A stretch of 64,000 nucleotides of DNA from Leifsonia sp. CL147 (GCF_900114565.1 NZ_FOTM01000002.1:124001-188000), one strand, 5' to 3'; counted from the first letter of the stretch, positions 33,382-50,145 are shown. Program-made: numbers and translations. Notes: generated by a model from the letters alone, not told the origin.

Positions 33382-33918
33382 ATGAGCATCCAGACGATCG
33401 CCAACGTGGTCCTGATCATCCTGCTGATCGGGTGGGTCGGTTACCGGCAGCTGACCTGGCGGCCGGTCGTCGTGTCGGCGATGTGGCGCCTCCCCATCAT
33501 CCTGGCGATCGCCGGTGTCGCGATCCTGGCCCAGCAGGCGAAGCCGGCGGCGGTCACCCCGCTCGACCTGGCTGTCGTGGCCGGCGAGATCGCGCTGTCG
33601 CTGGCCCTGGGAGGGTGGATGGGCGCGATCGCGCATTTCCGCCGCCTCCCCGAGCCGATCGCGGCCGGCCGGAGGCCCGGCGAGTTCGCGACCTACGAGT
33701 CGCAGACCGGCGTCTGGGGACTGATGCTCTGGGTGGTCATCATCGCCGTGCGGATCGGAGTGGATGTGGTGGCCACCCAGGCCGGCGCCCACCTGGTCAC
33801 CTCGACCGGGGTCATCCTGCTCGTCTTCGCCGCCAACCGCGCCGCGCGCACCGCGGTGTTCGCCGCTCGGCTCGACCGGCACGCCGCCGCCACCACGACT
33901 ACGCCGACCGGCGCATGA
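33382..33918 (+). CDS. Membrane protein upstream of a two-component system
   Basis: A 178-residue protein with about five hydrophobic segments (ANVVLIILLIGWVGY, LPIILAIAGVAIL, IALSLALGGWMGAIA, LMLWVVIIAVRIGVDVV and VTSTGVILLVFAANRAA). I do not recognise the family. ATG 33382 has GAGAG upstream. It ends seven bases before the histidine kinase gene on the same strand, so it is probably part of the same transcript and may help sense a membrane signal. Confidence 0.7.
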   Translation: MSIQTIANVVLIILLIGWVGYRQLTWRPVVVSAMWRLPIILAIAGVAILAQQAKPAAVTPLDLAVVAGEIALSLALGGWMGAIAHFRRLPEPIAAGRRPGEFATYESQTGVWGLMLWVVIIAVRIGVDVVATQAGAHLVTSTGVILLVFAANRAARTAVFAARLDRHAAATTTTPTGA

Positions 33919-33925
33919 TGGTCCC

Positions 33926-35101
33926 GTGAACTTCTCCCGTACGCCGAGCCCGCTCGCCGTCGCTCTGAACCTGATCGGCGCGGTCGTCGTCGCATGGTCG
34001 CTCGCGGTCACCCACTCCGGGCAGCGCCCGGTGTGGGTGACCGCCGTCGGCGTCGTGGCGGTCGGAGCGTGGGCGGGCCGGGCCGCGTTCGCGGCGATCC
34101 GCCTGCAGCGACTCGCCCTGGCGCTGGCCGTCCTCGCCGCGCTGGCCGGCGCGGTGACGGCGGCTCCGACGGACAGCCTGATGATCGTCCCGGCCGCCGC
34201 CGGCATCATGTCGCTCGTCAGCGACGAGCTCCGCCCGCTCTGGCAGGGACTCGCGCTCGCCGCGGCCGTGCTGGTCATCATCCCGCTCGGCGCCCTGCCG
34301 TTCGGAACCGGCGTCATCCCCGTGCTCGCCATGATGGGCGGCATCCTCCTGGCCGTGTTCGCGGGCCTCAGCCGCCGCCAGTTCCGGCTGTCCGAGGCGC
34401 AGGCCGCCGAGCTGCGCGAGCGCGACCTGACCATGCGCGAGGAGGCCTCGCGCATCGCCATCGCCCGCGACCTGCACGACGTGCTCGCCCACAGCCTCGG
34501 CGGCCTCGTCATCCAGCTGGATGCGGTGGATGCGCTCCTCGAGGCCGGCGACGCGTCCGCCGCCCGGGCACGGGTGGTGGATGCGCGCGACCTCGCCGCC
34601 GAGGGGCTCTCGGAGGCGCGGCGTGCCGTCGCCGCACTCCGCGACCCGGCCTCCCGCGAGCAGGGAGCGCGGAGCGCTTCCGACCTCGAGGCGTCTCTCC
34701 GCGATCTCGTGGCGGCGCACCGCTCCCTCGGCGGCGACGCGGAGCTCGCCGTGTCCGGCGAGGGCCGCGAGCTCGCCGCGGACCAGGCCGCCGCCGTGCA
34801 GCGTGCCCTGCAGGAGGCGCTGAGCAACGCCCGCAAGCATGCGCCGGGCGCGCCCGTGGCGGCACGGCTCGACTGGCAGACTGACCGGGTGCGCCTCACC
34901 GTCTCCAACCCGCTCGTCGTTCCCGGCCCGCGGAGCGCCTCCGACCGGCGCAGCGCGCATCCCGTCCTCGCCCGCTCCGGCGGCGGCCACGGGCTCGAGG
35001 GGATGCGCGAGCGCTTCGCCGCCCTCCCGCTCGGCGGCACCGCCACCGCCGAGAACGACGAAGGCCGCTTCACCGTGACCGCCGAGACGATGCTCCCGTG
35101 A
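33926..35101 (+). CDS. NarL-family sensor histidine kinase
   Basis: A 391-residue membrane kinase. The N-terminal ~150 residues hold five or six transmembrane segments with little outside them, which suggests sensing within the membrane. The phosphoacceptor His is in RIAIARDLHDVLAHSLGG (HisKA_3 type, near residue 183), and the ATPase domain has QEALSNARKHA (N box) and GHGLEGMRERF (G box). Start GTG 33926; the response regulator gene overlaps its stop by four bases. The stimulus is unknown. Confidence 0.9.
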   Translation: MNFSRTPSPLAVALNLIGAVVVAWSLAVTHSGQRPVWVTAVGVVAVGAWAGRAAFAAIRLQRLALALAVLAALAGAVTAAPTDSLMIVPAAAGIMSLVSDELRPLWQGLALAAAVLVIIPLGALPFGTGVIPVLAMMGGILLAVFAGLSRRQFRLSEAQAAELRERDLTMREEASRIAIARDLHDVLAHSLGGLVIQLDAVDALLEAGDASAARARVVDARDLAAEGLSEARRAVAALRDPASREQGARSASDLEASLRDLVAAHRSLGGDAELAVSGEGRELAADQAAAVQRALQEALSNARKHAPGAPVAARLDWQTDRVRLTVSNPLVVPGPRSASDRRSAHPVLARSGGGHGLEGMRERFAALPLGGTATAENDEGRFTVTAETMLP

Positions 35102-35757
35102 CCGCCGAGCACCGTATCCGCGTCGCCGTGGCGGACGACCAGGCGATCATCCGCGACGGCCTCGTCACCGTGCTCGGCCTGCTGCCGGACATGGAGGTCG
35201 TCGGCGAGGCGGCGGACGGCGAACAGGCGGTCGCGCTCGCCGTGACCGAGCATCCAGACGTGCTCCTGATGGACCTGCGGATGCCGGTCCTCGACGGCGC
35301 CGCCGCGACCGCGCGGGTCGCGGCCGAGGCTCCCGCCACCGCCGTCCTCGTGCTCACGACCTACGCCGACGACGAGTCGATCCTCGGCGCGCTGCGCGCG
35401 GGCGCCCGCGGCTATCTGACGAAGGACGCGGGCCGCGCCGAGCTCGCCGCCGCCGTCCGCGCGGTCGCGAGCGGCCAGTCCACGTTCGCCCCTGAGGTCG
35501 GCGCGCGCATCGTCAGCTCCCTCAGCGCCGCCGCTCCTGCGCCGGCCGATGCCGCCGGCGCGCTGACGGCCCGCTTCCCGGCCCTGACCCGCCGTGAGGC
35601 CGAGGTGCTCGCCCTCGTCGGCGACGGCCTCAGCAACGGCGAGATCGCCCGCACCCTCTTCGTCAGCGTCGCGACCGTCAAGACGCACATCAACGCCATC
35701 TTCGCCAAGCTCGCCGTCCGCGACCGCGCGCAGGCGATCGCCCTCGTCCGCCGCTAG
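35098..35757 (+). CDS. NarL/FixJ family response regulator
   Basis: A 219-residue response regulator. The receiver domain has the acidic pair ADDQ near residue 15, the phosphoacceptor Asp in LLMDLRMP near residue 59, the TTYADDESI switch region and the Lys in LTKDAG. The C-terminal LuxR-type helix-turn-helix is LTRREAEVLALVGDGLSNGEIARTLFVSVATVKTHINAIFAKL. Start GTG 35098 is coupled to the kinase. It should activate or repress genes in response to the membrane kinase; targets are unknown. Confidence 0.93.
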   Translation: MTAEHRIRVAVADDQAIIRDGLVTVLGLLPDMEVVGEAADGEQAVALAVTEHPDVLLMDLRMPVLDGAAATARVAAEAPATAVLVLTTYADDESILGALRAGARGYLTKDAGRAELAAAVRAVASGQSTFAPEVGARIVSSLSAAAPAPADAAGALTARFPALTRREAEVLALVGDGLSNGEIARTLFVSVATVKTHINAIFAKLAVRDRAQAIALVRR

Positions 35758-35790
35758 CGCACGCGGCGCTCCGGGGGAAGGATGGATGCT

Positions 35791-36870
35791 GTGAGCGACC
35801 CGAGCAACCCGAGCGACCCGGCCCCGCCCTCCGCCGACCGCGTCCTCGTCACCGGCGGCTCGGGTTTCCTCGGCGCGCACTGCGTGCTCGCGCTGCTCGA
35901 CGCCGGCTACCGCGTCCGGACCACCGTCCGCTCGCCCGCGCGGTCGGCCGATGTCCGGTCCCAGCTCGCGGCGGGAGGCGTCGACGACCCGGGCGACCGG
36001 CTGGAGTTTGCCATCGCCGACCTCACCTCGGACGACGGCTGGGCCGACGCCGTCGCCGGATGCCGCTACGTCCTGCACGTCGCGTCGCCGTTCCCCTCCG
36101 CTCAGCCCAAGAATCCGGACGACCTGATCGTGCCCGCCCGCGACGGAGCCCTCCGCGTGTTGCGGGCCGCACGTGCCGCCGGTGTCGAGCGCGTGGTGCT
36201 CACCTCCTCGTTCGCCGCCATCGGCTACGGCCACGCTCCGACCGACCGCGCCTTCACCGAAGAGGACTGGACGGAGCTCGACAGCGGACGCCCGCTCAGC
36301 GCGTACGTGCGGTCGAAGACCATCGCCGAACGCTCCGCCTGGGCCTTCGTCGACACCGAGCCGGGAGCTCTCCAGCTCGCGACGGTGAATCCGGTCGGCA
36401 TCCTCGGGCCCGTGCTCGGCCCCGACATCTCGACCTCCGTGGAGCTCATCCGCCTGGTGAAGGAAGGACGCCTCCCGCGCCTCCCGGACGTCCACTTCGG
36501 CGTCGTGGACGTGCGCGACGTCGCCGCCCTCCACCTGCTGGCGATGACCCGTCCGGAGGCGGCCGGGCAGCGGTTCCTCGCCATCGCGGGCGAGGTGATG
36601 AGCGCGCAGGAGATCGCCTTGCTCATCCGCGGCCACCTGGGGGAGCGCGCCGGCCGGCGGGTCAGCACGAAGCTCATGCCCGAATGGATGCTGAAGGCCG
36701 CAGCGCCGTTCAGCCGCCGCGTCCGCGACGCGCTTCCCGACATCGGGACCGTCCGCCGAGCCTCGGGCGAGAAGGCCAGGACGGTGCTCGGCTGGGCTCC
36801 GCGCTCGCGTGACGAGGCCGTCCTCGCCACCGTGGACACGCTCCCGACGTACCATCCGCGCCGCCGCTGA
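35791..36870 (+). CDS. NAD(P)-dependent reductase/epimerase (extended SDR)
   Basis: A 359-residue extended short-chain dehydrogenase of the dihydroflavonol reductase-like type. The cofactor loop is VLVTGGSGFLGAHCV near the start, and the catalytic Tyr and Lys are in SAYVRSKTIAE. The substrate is unknown. GTG 35791 has GGGGAAGG eight to ten bases upstream, a better fit than ATG 35782, which the ribosome site abuts. It follows the response regulator by 33 bases but may be separately expressed. The 277 bases after it are the rpoB leader. Confidence 0.8.
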   Translation: MSDPSNPSDPAPPSADRVLVTGGSGFLGAHCVLALLDAGYRVRTTVRSPARSADVRSQLAAGGVDDPGDRLEFAIADLTSDDGWADAVAGCRYVLHVASPFPSAQPKNPDDLIVPARDGALRVLRAARAAGVERVVLTSSFAAIGYGHAPTDRAFTEEDWTELDSGRPLSAYVRSKTIAERSAWAFVDTEPGALQLATVNPVGILGPVLGPDISTSVELIRLVKEGRLPRLPDVHFGVVDVRDVAALHLLAMTRPEAAGQRFLAIAGEVMSAQEIALLIRGHLGERAGRRVSTKLMPEWMLKAAAPFSRRVRDALPDIGTVRRASGEKARTVLGWAPRSRDEAVLATVDTLPTYHPRRR

Positions 36871-36935
36871 CCGGAAGGAATATCGGGAACGACGGGGCGT
36901 TATACCCCAGTACGCCGCTCCGGTCAAGAAAGGAC

Positions 36936-36965
36936 TGGACATGGCGCGTCTATTTGACATATAGT
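36936..36965 (+). promoter_or_regulatory. Probable rpoB promoter
   Basis: TGGACA at 36936-36941 and TATAGT at 36960-36965, 18 bases apart, each match the housekeeping consensus at five of six positions. Transcription would start near 36972 and give a 5' leader of about 175 bases before rpoB. A perfect TTGACA at 36954 lacks a matching -10. A GGAATA/CGTT pair at 36877-36901 could also be a stress sigma factor site, but this is weak. Confidence 0.65.
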
Positions 36966-37147
36966 GGTTCTTTGCGCTCCCAGTCAAGCTTCTGCCTTCA
37001 TATTGCGGTCGGCTCTGACGTCATCGCGCGCGCCTGGGCCCGTCCTTTCGGGTCAGATACGGCAGCGCGCCCCGGCTGGGAGTTCTCGTCCAGACAATTA
37101 CACGACCGTCAGTAACTCGGCCTACGGGGCCCACGGAGGTTATTTCC

Positions 37148-40645
<3,498 letters not shown>

Positions 40646-40685
40646 GCGGCAGCCAGACCAACTGACGAATCTTCAATAGGAGAGA

Positions 40686-44570
<3,885 letters not shown>

Positions 44571-44581
44571 GGTTCCCCGTC

Positions 44582-44615
44582 ACGAAGACCCCCGGCATCC
44601 GCCGGGGGTCTTCGT
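44582..44615 (+). terminator. Terminator of rpoBC
   Basis: A 15-base-pair perfect stem with a four-base loop (ATCC) starts 12 bases after the rpoC stop; the arms are ACGAAGACCCCCGGC and its complement. The following bases are T-rich only in part (TCGTCGTT). The stability of the stem makes it a convincing end for rpoBC transcription. Confidence 0.85.
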
Positions 44616-44676
44616 CGTTCCCGGGGTACGTCGTCGCTGGGTCTTCATCGTGCCCGGGGTCTGGGAGGATGGACGC

Positions 44677-44901
44677 ATGTGGCGCCAGCTCCTCCAGTAC
44701 ACCGACACCGCGGGACGCGCGATGCTGGGAGTTGCGGCCGCGCTTCTGGCCGCCGCCGTCGCCAGCTTCCTCATCGGCATCGCCCGGGCGTTCACCGGCG
44801 ATGCGGCAACCACCCTCCCGTTCTGGATGACGACCATGGGATGCGCCGTCGTCGCCGGCGTGCTCGTGTACCTGGCGAGCCGTCGCGGCAAGCTGCGCTG
44901 A
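44677..44901 (+). CDS. Small membrane protein
   Basis: A 74-residue protein with two transmembrane segments (about residues 15-36 and 51-68) joined by a short loop and ending in SRRGKLR, so both ends probably face the cytoplasm. ATG 44677 follows a GGGAGG site. I do not recognise a family. It stands alone between two terminators, after rpoC and before the pilus genes. Confidence 0.65.
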   Translation: MWRQLLQYTDTAGRAMLGVAAALLAAAVASFLIGIARAFTGDAATTLPFWMTTMGCAVVAGVLVYLASRRGKLR

Positions 44902-44914
44902 CGGAGGTCGGACA

Positions 44915-44960
44915 CCCCGCACACGGGTGCCACCCACCAGCGTGGCACCCTCACGCGGGG
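44915..44960 (+). terminator. Two-stage hairpin between the small membrane gene and pilB
   Basis: An inner stem GGGTGCCAC/GTGGCACCC (9 bp, eight-base loop) is closed by an outer stem CCCCGC/GCGGGG after a four-base internal loop. It starts 13 bases after the stop codon of the 74-residue gene. No T run follows, but the stem is strong; it likely ends that transcript and isolates the pilus cluster. Confidence 0.65.
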
Positions 44961-45086
44961 CTGTTGCCCTGACCCGCCCACTGATTAGGTGGACTACGCC
45001 CATCCGCCCCGGGAGTTCTCGCCCCTGACGGACGGGTCTGCCGTTCACCCGAACCGTCGGCAGCCGCGATCCAGAGGGGGTCCCCC

Positions 45087-46748
45087 GTGGCGTCCATGAC
45101 CGAAATCCTCATCCTCCACGGCCATCTGCCCATCGAATATCTCGACTCCGGCGGGAACGATGAGAGCATCGCGCAGGACCTCATCGCACGCGGCGCCATC
45201 ACCCCCGCGCAACTGGCGCGCGCACGTGCCGCGCAGGTCGGTGCTCCGTTCCTCGAGCTCGTCGACCACCCGGTGGACCGCACCGCCGTCGCCCTCGTGA
45301 GCGGTGCGATCTGCAAACGTCACGGCGTCCTCCCCATCGGCTTCGCCGGCGACAGCCTGATCCTCGCGATGTCCGATCCCGGGGATGTGTTCGCCATCGA
45401 CGACGTGCGTGCAGCCGCGCATATGCCGGTGGTGCCCGCCGTGGCGGAGCCGGACGACCTCGCCGCCGCCATCGACCGCTACATCCGTGCGGACGAAGAG
45501 CTCAACGACCTGTCCAGCACCCTCGAGGATGAGACGGCCGGGGACGACGGCTCGCAGGCAGGGCTGAACGATGAGACGACCGAGGACGAAGCGCCGATCG
45601 TCCGGTTCGTGAATCTCATCGTGAGCCAGGCGATCCAGGATCGGGCATCCGACATCCACCTCGAGCCGGGGGAGCACAGCCTGCGGGTCCGCTACCGGAT
45701 CGACGGCGTGCTCCACGAGATGCAGAACGCGCCACGCTCTGTCCAGAACGGCGTGATCTCGCGTCTCAAGATCATGAGCGACATCGACATCGCCGAACGC
45801 CGGAAGCCCCAGGACGGCCGGATGTCGATCGTCCATGGCGGACGACAGGTCGACCTGCGCGTTGCGACCCTCCCCACGGTGTGGGGCGAGAAGGTCGTCA
45901 TGCGGATCCTGGACAACACGAACACGAGCATGACGCTGCGCGATCTCAACCTGCTCGAGCGCAACTTCCAGACCTTCCAGAACGCGTACTCGAAGCCGTA
46001 CGGGATGATCCTCGTCACGGGTCCCACGGGATCCGGGAAGTCGACGACGCTCTACACCACGCTCAACGCGGTGTCCCGCCCGGAGATCAATGTGATCACC
46101 GTCGAGGATCCGGTCGAGTACCGCATGGCAGGTGTCAACCAGGTGCAGGTGAACCCGAAAGCCGGGCTCACGTTCGCAAGCGCGCTCCGCAGCATCCTGC
46201 GCAGTGACCCGGATGTGGTCCTGCTGGGGGAGATCCGCGACCACGAGACGGCTCAGATCGCGATCGAGGCGTCCCTGACGGGCCACCTCGTCCTCTCCAC
46301 GCTGCACACGAACGACGCACCCAGCGCCGTCACCCGGCTGACCGAGATGAACATCGAGCCGTTCCTGGTCGGTTCGGCCCTGGACTGTGTCGTCGCCCAG
46401 CGGCTGGCCCGCCGGCTGTGCGAGCGGTGCAAGGCGCCGATCACCTACGAACGGGACGCGCTTCAGGCCATGCGGATCCCTCTCGACCTCGACAGTGAGC
46501 TTCCTCAGCTGTTCGGGCCGACGGGGTGCACCGCCTGCTCGAACACCGGATACCGGGGTCGGCTCGCGCTCCACGAGGTCATGGCCGTCACGGAGGAGAT
46601 CGAGCGGCTCACCGTCGCTCGCGCCTCCAGTGCCGACATTGCGCGAGTGGCCCGTGAGCAGGGCATGTTGACCCTGCGTGAGGACGGCTGGCAGAAAGCC
46701 GCCCTCGGCATCACATCGGTCGACGAGATTCTACGAGTGGTTGCCTAG
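45087..46748 (+). CDS. pilB: Type IV pilus assembly ATPase PilB
   Basis: A 553-residue GspE/PilB ATPase, which powers pilus extension. The N-terminal GspE domain (ESIAQDLIARGAITPAQLARARAAQ) is followed by an acidic linker, ASDIHLEP, the Walker A loop GPTGSGKSTTLYTTL near residue 311, the Asp box TVEDPVEYR, Walker B (LRSDPDVVLLGEIRDHETA) and the His box TGHLVLSTLHTNDA. A tetracysteine zinc motif is present (CERC, CTAC). Start GTG 45087 has AGAGGGGG six bases upstream. pilT and pilC follow closely. Confidence 0.95.
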   Translation: MASMTEILILHGHLPIEYLDSGGNDESIAQDLIARGAITPAQLARARAAQVGAPFLELVDHPVDRTAVALVSGAICKRHGVLPIGFAGDSLILAMSDPGDVFAIDDVRAAAHMPVVPAVAEPDDLAAAIDRYIRADEELNDLSSTLEDETAGDDGSQAGLNDETTEDEAPIVRFVNLIVSQAIQDRASDIHLEPGEHSLRVRYRIDGVLHEMQNAPRSVQNGVISRLKIMSDIDIAERRKPQDGRMSIVHGGRQVDLRVATLPTVWGEKVVMRILDNTNTSMTLRDLNLLERNFQTFQNAYSKPYGMILVTGPTGSGKSTTLYTTLNAVSRPEINVITVEDPVEYRMAGVNQVQVNPKAGLTFASALRSILRSDPDVVLLGEIRDHETAQIAIEASLTGHLVLSTLHTNDAPSAVTRLTEMNIEPFLVGSALDCVVAQRLARRLCERCKAPITYERDALQAMRIPLDLDSELPQLFGPTGCTACSNTGYRGRLALHEVMAVTEEIERLTVARASSADIARVAREQGMLTLREDGWQKAALGITSVDEILRVVA

Positions 46749-46756
46749 GAGGGCCC

Positions 46757-48292
46757 ATGACAACGGACGGTACGAATGACGACTGGCGTCTCCCCGAGGG
46801 GCGGCCGATCTATGAGATCCCGGTGACCCGTCCGGATGCGGGCCACCTCTGGCCTGTCGATCTCCCATCGGATGAAGGGGATGCCCTCAGGCAACAACCG
46901 ATTCCGGTCGGACCGCCTGTGGTCCCAATCGCGCAGCCCGTTTCCGCGCCGATGCAACCGGCTTACGTGCCCGCGGAGCCTGCACTGGTGCCGGCGGAGC
47001 CTGCTCGCACATTCCCGCCCCCGACCGAGGCGGTGCTCGGCGTGGCTCCCACGGGGCCAGCGCTGGCACCCCCGGCTTCTTCGCCGATGTCCGAGTACGA
47101 CACCTCCACGCTCACCGAGGAGGAGCGGGAAACGCTTGCCCGAGCAGACGCCGAATTGGTGGCATCGCTACGCTCCGTGGTGGCAGCCCGAGCCTCCGAC
47201 CTGCACATCACTGTCGGTGCTGCCCCGATGATCCGTGTCGATGGAGCGCTCACGCCGGCCGGATCCACCCAGCCCTGGTCGAGCGAGCGGACGCGCCAGG
47301 CCCTCTACAGCCTTCTCGACGATCGGCAGAAGCAGCAGTTCGAGCGAGAACTGGAGCTCGACTTCGCCTTCACCGTGTCGGCCAATTCCCGCTTCCGCGT
47401 CAACATCTACCAACAGCGCGGCTCGGTGGGAGCTGCGTTCCGACTCATCCCGACGGAGATCAAGAATCTCCGCGATCTCGGCGTCCCCGAGAGCGTGGCG
47501 CATCTCTCGCAGCTGCCCAGAGGCCTCGTCCTTGTCACCGGACCGACCGGGTCGGGCAAGTCGACCACCCTCGCTGCTCTGATCGACCTGGTGAACTCCA
47601 CGCGCGCGGACCACATCGTGACGGTCGAGGACCCGATCGAGTTCATGCACGTCCACAAGCGGTCGATCGTCAACCAGCGCGAGGTCGGACACGACACCCA
47701 CAGCTTCAACAATGCGCTCAAACACGTGCTGCGCCAGGACCCTGACGTCATCCTGATCGGCGAGCTCCGCGACCTGGAGACCATCTCTGTGGCCCTGACC
47801 GCGGCCGAGACCGGCCACCTCGTCTTCGCGACCCTGCACACCCAGGATGCCCCGCAGACGATCGATCGCGTGATCGACGTGTTCCCCCCTCACCAGCAGC
47901 AGCAGATCCGGGCACAGCTCGCTGCGACGCTTCAGGGGGTCATCTGTCAGACCCTCGTCAAACGGGCGAGCGGCACCGGGCGCGCGGTGGCCACGGAGGT
48001 GATGCTGACCACCCCGGCGATCGCGAACCTCATCCGCGAGGGCAAGACATACCAGATCGGGTCGATGATGCAGGCCGGCAAGGGCTCCGGGATGCACACG
48101 ATGGATCAGCATCTCGCCGAGCTCGTGGACAGCGGCACGATCACCCGCACCGTCGCACTGGAGAAGGCCCACGACCCGGACGGCCTCACCCGGCTCATCC
48201 AGCGTGTCGAAACGCCCGGCGACAGCGCCACGCGCGCTTTCGCGGCGAGCGGTCCCGACTATGGCGACTCCTACTCCGGGGGTACCCGCTGA
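46757..48292 (+). CDS. pilT: Type IV pilus retraction ATPase PilT with long N-terminal extension
   Basis: A 511-residue PilT-like ATPase. The first ~115 residues are Pro/Ala-rich and probably disordered, unlike classical PilT, which is about 345 residues. The rest has ASDLHITVGAAPMIRVDG, the Walker A loop GPTGSGKSTTLAALID near residue 264, TVEDPIEF, the Walker B LRQDPDVILIGELRDLETI and the His-box HLVFATLHTQDA, then a C-terminal domain with GSMMQAGKGSGMHTMDQ, which is the PilT-type end. It should power pilus retraction. ATG 46757 follows AGGAGGG and lies nine bases after pilB. Confidence 0.93.
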   Translation: MTTDGTNDDWRLPEGRPIYEIPVTRPDAGHLWPVDLPSDEGDALRQQPIPVGPPVVPIAQPVSAPMQPAYVPAEPALVPAEPARTFPPPTEAVLGVAPTGPALAPPASSPMSEYDTSTLTEEERETLARADAELVASLRSVVAARASDLHITVGAAPMIRVDGALTPAGSTQPWSSERTRQALYSLLDDRQKQQFERELELDFAFTVSANSRFRVNIYQQRGSVGAAFRLIPTEIKNLRDLGVPESVAHLSQLPRGLVLVTGPTGSGKSTTLAALIDLVNSTRADHIVTVEDPIEFMHVHKRSIVNQREVGHDTHSFNNALKHVLRQDPDVILIGELRDLETISVALTAAETGHLVFATLHTQDAPQTIDRVIDVFPPHQQQQIRAQLAATLQGVICQTLVKRASGTGRAVATEVMLTTPAIANLIREGKTYQIGSMMQAGKGSGMHTMDQHLAELVDSGTITRTVALEKAHDPDGLTRLIQRVETPGDSATRAFAASGPDYGDSYSGGTR

Positions 48293-49515
48293 TGGCCGTC
48301 GTACAGGCTTACGCGTACCGAGGACGCGACGCAGGAGGGCGCCTGGTGAAGGGGCGCGTGGATGCGTCGAGCGAAGCCGCGGTCGCCTCCCGGCTCCGCA
48401 CCCTCGGGGTCTCGCCGATCGCGATCACCGAGGCCAATGCGACCGGACTCAATCGCGAGATCGACATCCGGTTCGGCTCCGGCGTCAAGCTCAAGGATCT
48501 CGCCGTCATGAGCCGGCAGATGAGCACGATGATCGGCGCAGGGCTCTCGTTGCTCAAGACGTTGAACGTCCTCGGCGAGCAGACGGCCAACAAGCGGCTC
48601 GCGAAGATCCTGACCGAAGTGAGCACCCAGGTGGAGGCCGGATCGGCGCTGTCCGATGCGTTCCGCAAGCAGGGCGACGTCTTTCCTCCTCTCATGGTCA
48701 ACATGGTGCGTGCAGGAGAGACAGGCGGCTTCCTGGACAGCGCTCTGGAGTCCATCGCGACGAACTTCGAGAAGGAGGTCAAGCTCCGCGGCACCATCAA
48801 GTCGGCGCTGACCTATCCGGTGATCGTACTGATCATGTCGCTGGTGTCGGTCATCGGCATGCTGCTGTTCATCGTCCCCGTGTTCGACAACATGTTCAAA
48901 AGCCTCGGTGGCCAGTTGCCGCTGCCGACCGAGATCCTCGTCGTCCTCTCGCACTCGATGGTCTGGCTGGCGCCTGTGCTGCTCGTGCTGATCATCGGCG
49001 GAGCGTGGTGGTGGGCCAAGAACAAGAACAGCGAGAAGGTGCGGCGGAAGGTCGACCCGATCAAGTTGAAGCTGCCGGTCTTCGGCCCGCTGATGAAGAA
49101 GATCGCAGTGGCGCGGTTCAGCCGTAACTTCGCGAACATGATCGGCGCGGGAGTTCCCATCCTCCAGGCGATCCGCATCGTCGGCGAGACGAGCGGCAAC
49201 TGGGTGATAGAGCGTGCATTGATCGGCGTGGCGGAGTCGGTGCGGAGCGGCGAGTCGATTTCGCGGCCGCTGCTCGAGCATCCCGTCTTCCCGTCGATGG
49301 TGACCCAGATGATCGCTGTCGGGGAGGATGCGGGATCGCTCGAGGTGATGCTGGAGAAGATCGCCGACTTCTACGACGACGAGGTCCAGGCGGCCACTGA
49401 ACAGCTCACAGCGATGATCGAGCCGCTGATGATCGCGTTCCTGGGCGTCGTGATCGGCGGCATGGTGATCGCTCTGTACATGCCGATCTTCCAGATCTCG
49501 AGCCTGATCAAATAG
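48292..49515 (+). CDS. pilC: Type IV pilus inner-membrane platform protein PilC
   Basis: A 407-residue GspF/PilC protein. It has an N-terminal AYRGRDAGGRLVKGRVDA, two repeats of the GspF domain (MSRQMSTMIGAGLSLLKTLNVL and FSRNFANMIGAGVPILQAIRIV) and three transmembrane stretches. It forms the platform on which PilB and PilT act. Its ATG overlaps the pilT stop by one base (TGATG). A 181-base gap separates it from pilA, containing a weak GGGGTT/AACCCC repeat. Confidence 0.93.
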   Translation: MAVVQAYAYRGRDAGGRLVKGRVDASSEAAVASRLRTLGVSPIAITEANATGLNREIDIRFGSGVKLKDLAVMSRQMSTMIGAGLSLLKTLNVLGEQTANKRLAKILTEVSTQVEAGSALSDAFRKQGDVFPPLMVNMVRAGETGGFLDSALESIATNFEKEVKLRGTIKSALTYPVIVLIMSLVSVIGMLLFIVPVFDNMFKSLGGQLPLPTEILVVLSHSMVWLAPVLLVLIIGGAWWWAKNKNSEKVRRKVDPIKLKLPVFGPLMKKIAVARFSRNFANMIGAGVPILQAIRIVGETSGNWVIERALIGVAESVRSGESISRPLLEHPVFPSMVTQMIAVGEDAGSLEVMLEKIADFYDDEVQAATEQLTAMIEPLMIAFLGVVIGGMVIALYMPIFQISSLIK

Positions 49516-49696
49516 CGGAAACGCAACTGTCTGTCCACCAAGACGCGGACACACGGTCATGAATCACCCTCGCTTTGGGGCCATGACCAGGGGTTAAACC
49601 CCCCACTCAAGGGATTCTGGTGACAGGGTCGTCCTTTCTACTATCAAGACACGGACGGATCCTCGGGCCGCCTGCATCCCAAACATTCCCGACCGA

Positions 49697-50131
49697 ATGG
49701 ACACTGCAATGTATTTCCGACTCATGGGCAAATTGAATCGCCGCCGCCAGGGTCTCCTCGAAGAGAACGAGAAGGGCTTCACGCTCATCGAGTTGCTCGT
49801 CGTCGTGATCATCATCGGCATCCTCGCCGCCATCGCGATCCCGGTGTACCTGGGCATTCAGGACAACGCCAAGGACAGCGCGACCCAGTCCGACCTCACC
49901 AACATGAAGACCGCGGTGGTGTCGGCCGAGACCACGGCCAACGGCGTTCTGCCGGCCAACATCGGCGCCGCTGGTATCGGCGACACCCAAGCTACGACGG
50001 GCGTCACGTACACGACGACCGCTGCCACCGCGACGACTCCGGCGACCTTCTGCATCCAGGGCACCAGCAAGTCGACCAAGACCTTTAAGATCACCGATTC
50101 CACCTCCGTGGTTGCGGGTACCTGCCCGTAA
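49697..50131 (+). CDS. pilA: Major type IV pilin PilA
   Basis: A 144-residue prepilin. The leader ends in EKG, with cleavage expected before FTLIELLVVVIIIGILAAIAIP, the classical type IV pilin N-terminus; the Glu at position 5 is present. The globular part is Thr/Ala-rich, with two Cys (FCIQG and GTCP) near the end forming the C-terminal disulfide loop. ATG 49697 and ATG 49709 are both possible; neither has a strong ribosome site. A hairpin follows the stop, which would make pilA the most abundant product of the region. Confidence 0.93.
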   Translation: MDTAMYFRLMGKLNRRRQGLLEENEKGFTLIELLVVVIIIGILAAIAIPVYLGIQDNAKDSATQSDLTNMKTAVVSAETTANGVLPANIGAAGIGDTQATTGVTYTTTAATATTPATFCIQGTSKSTKTFKITDSTSVVAGTCP

Positions 50132-50145
50132 GCATGGGTTGAGTG

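Noticed and set aside
36877-36901. Stress sigma factor promoter (GGAATA, CGTT) before rpoB
   Set aside because: The spacing is slightly short and the match is weak; kept only as a remark.
36954-36959. Perfect TTGACA as the rpoB -35 box
   Set aside because: No acceptable -10 box lies 16-18 bases downstream; the TGGACA/TATAGT pair fits better.
32860-36987. A 1375-residue minus-strand frame across the kinase, regulator and reductase genes
   Set aside because: It spans several well-supported plus-strand genes and has low-complexity composition.
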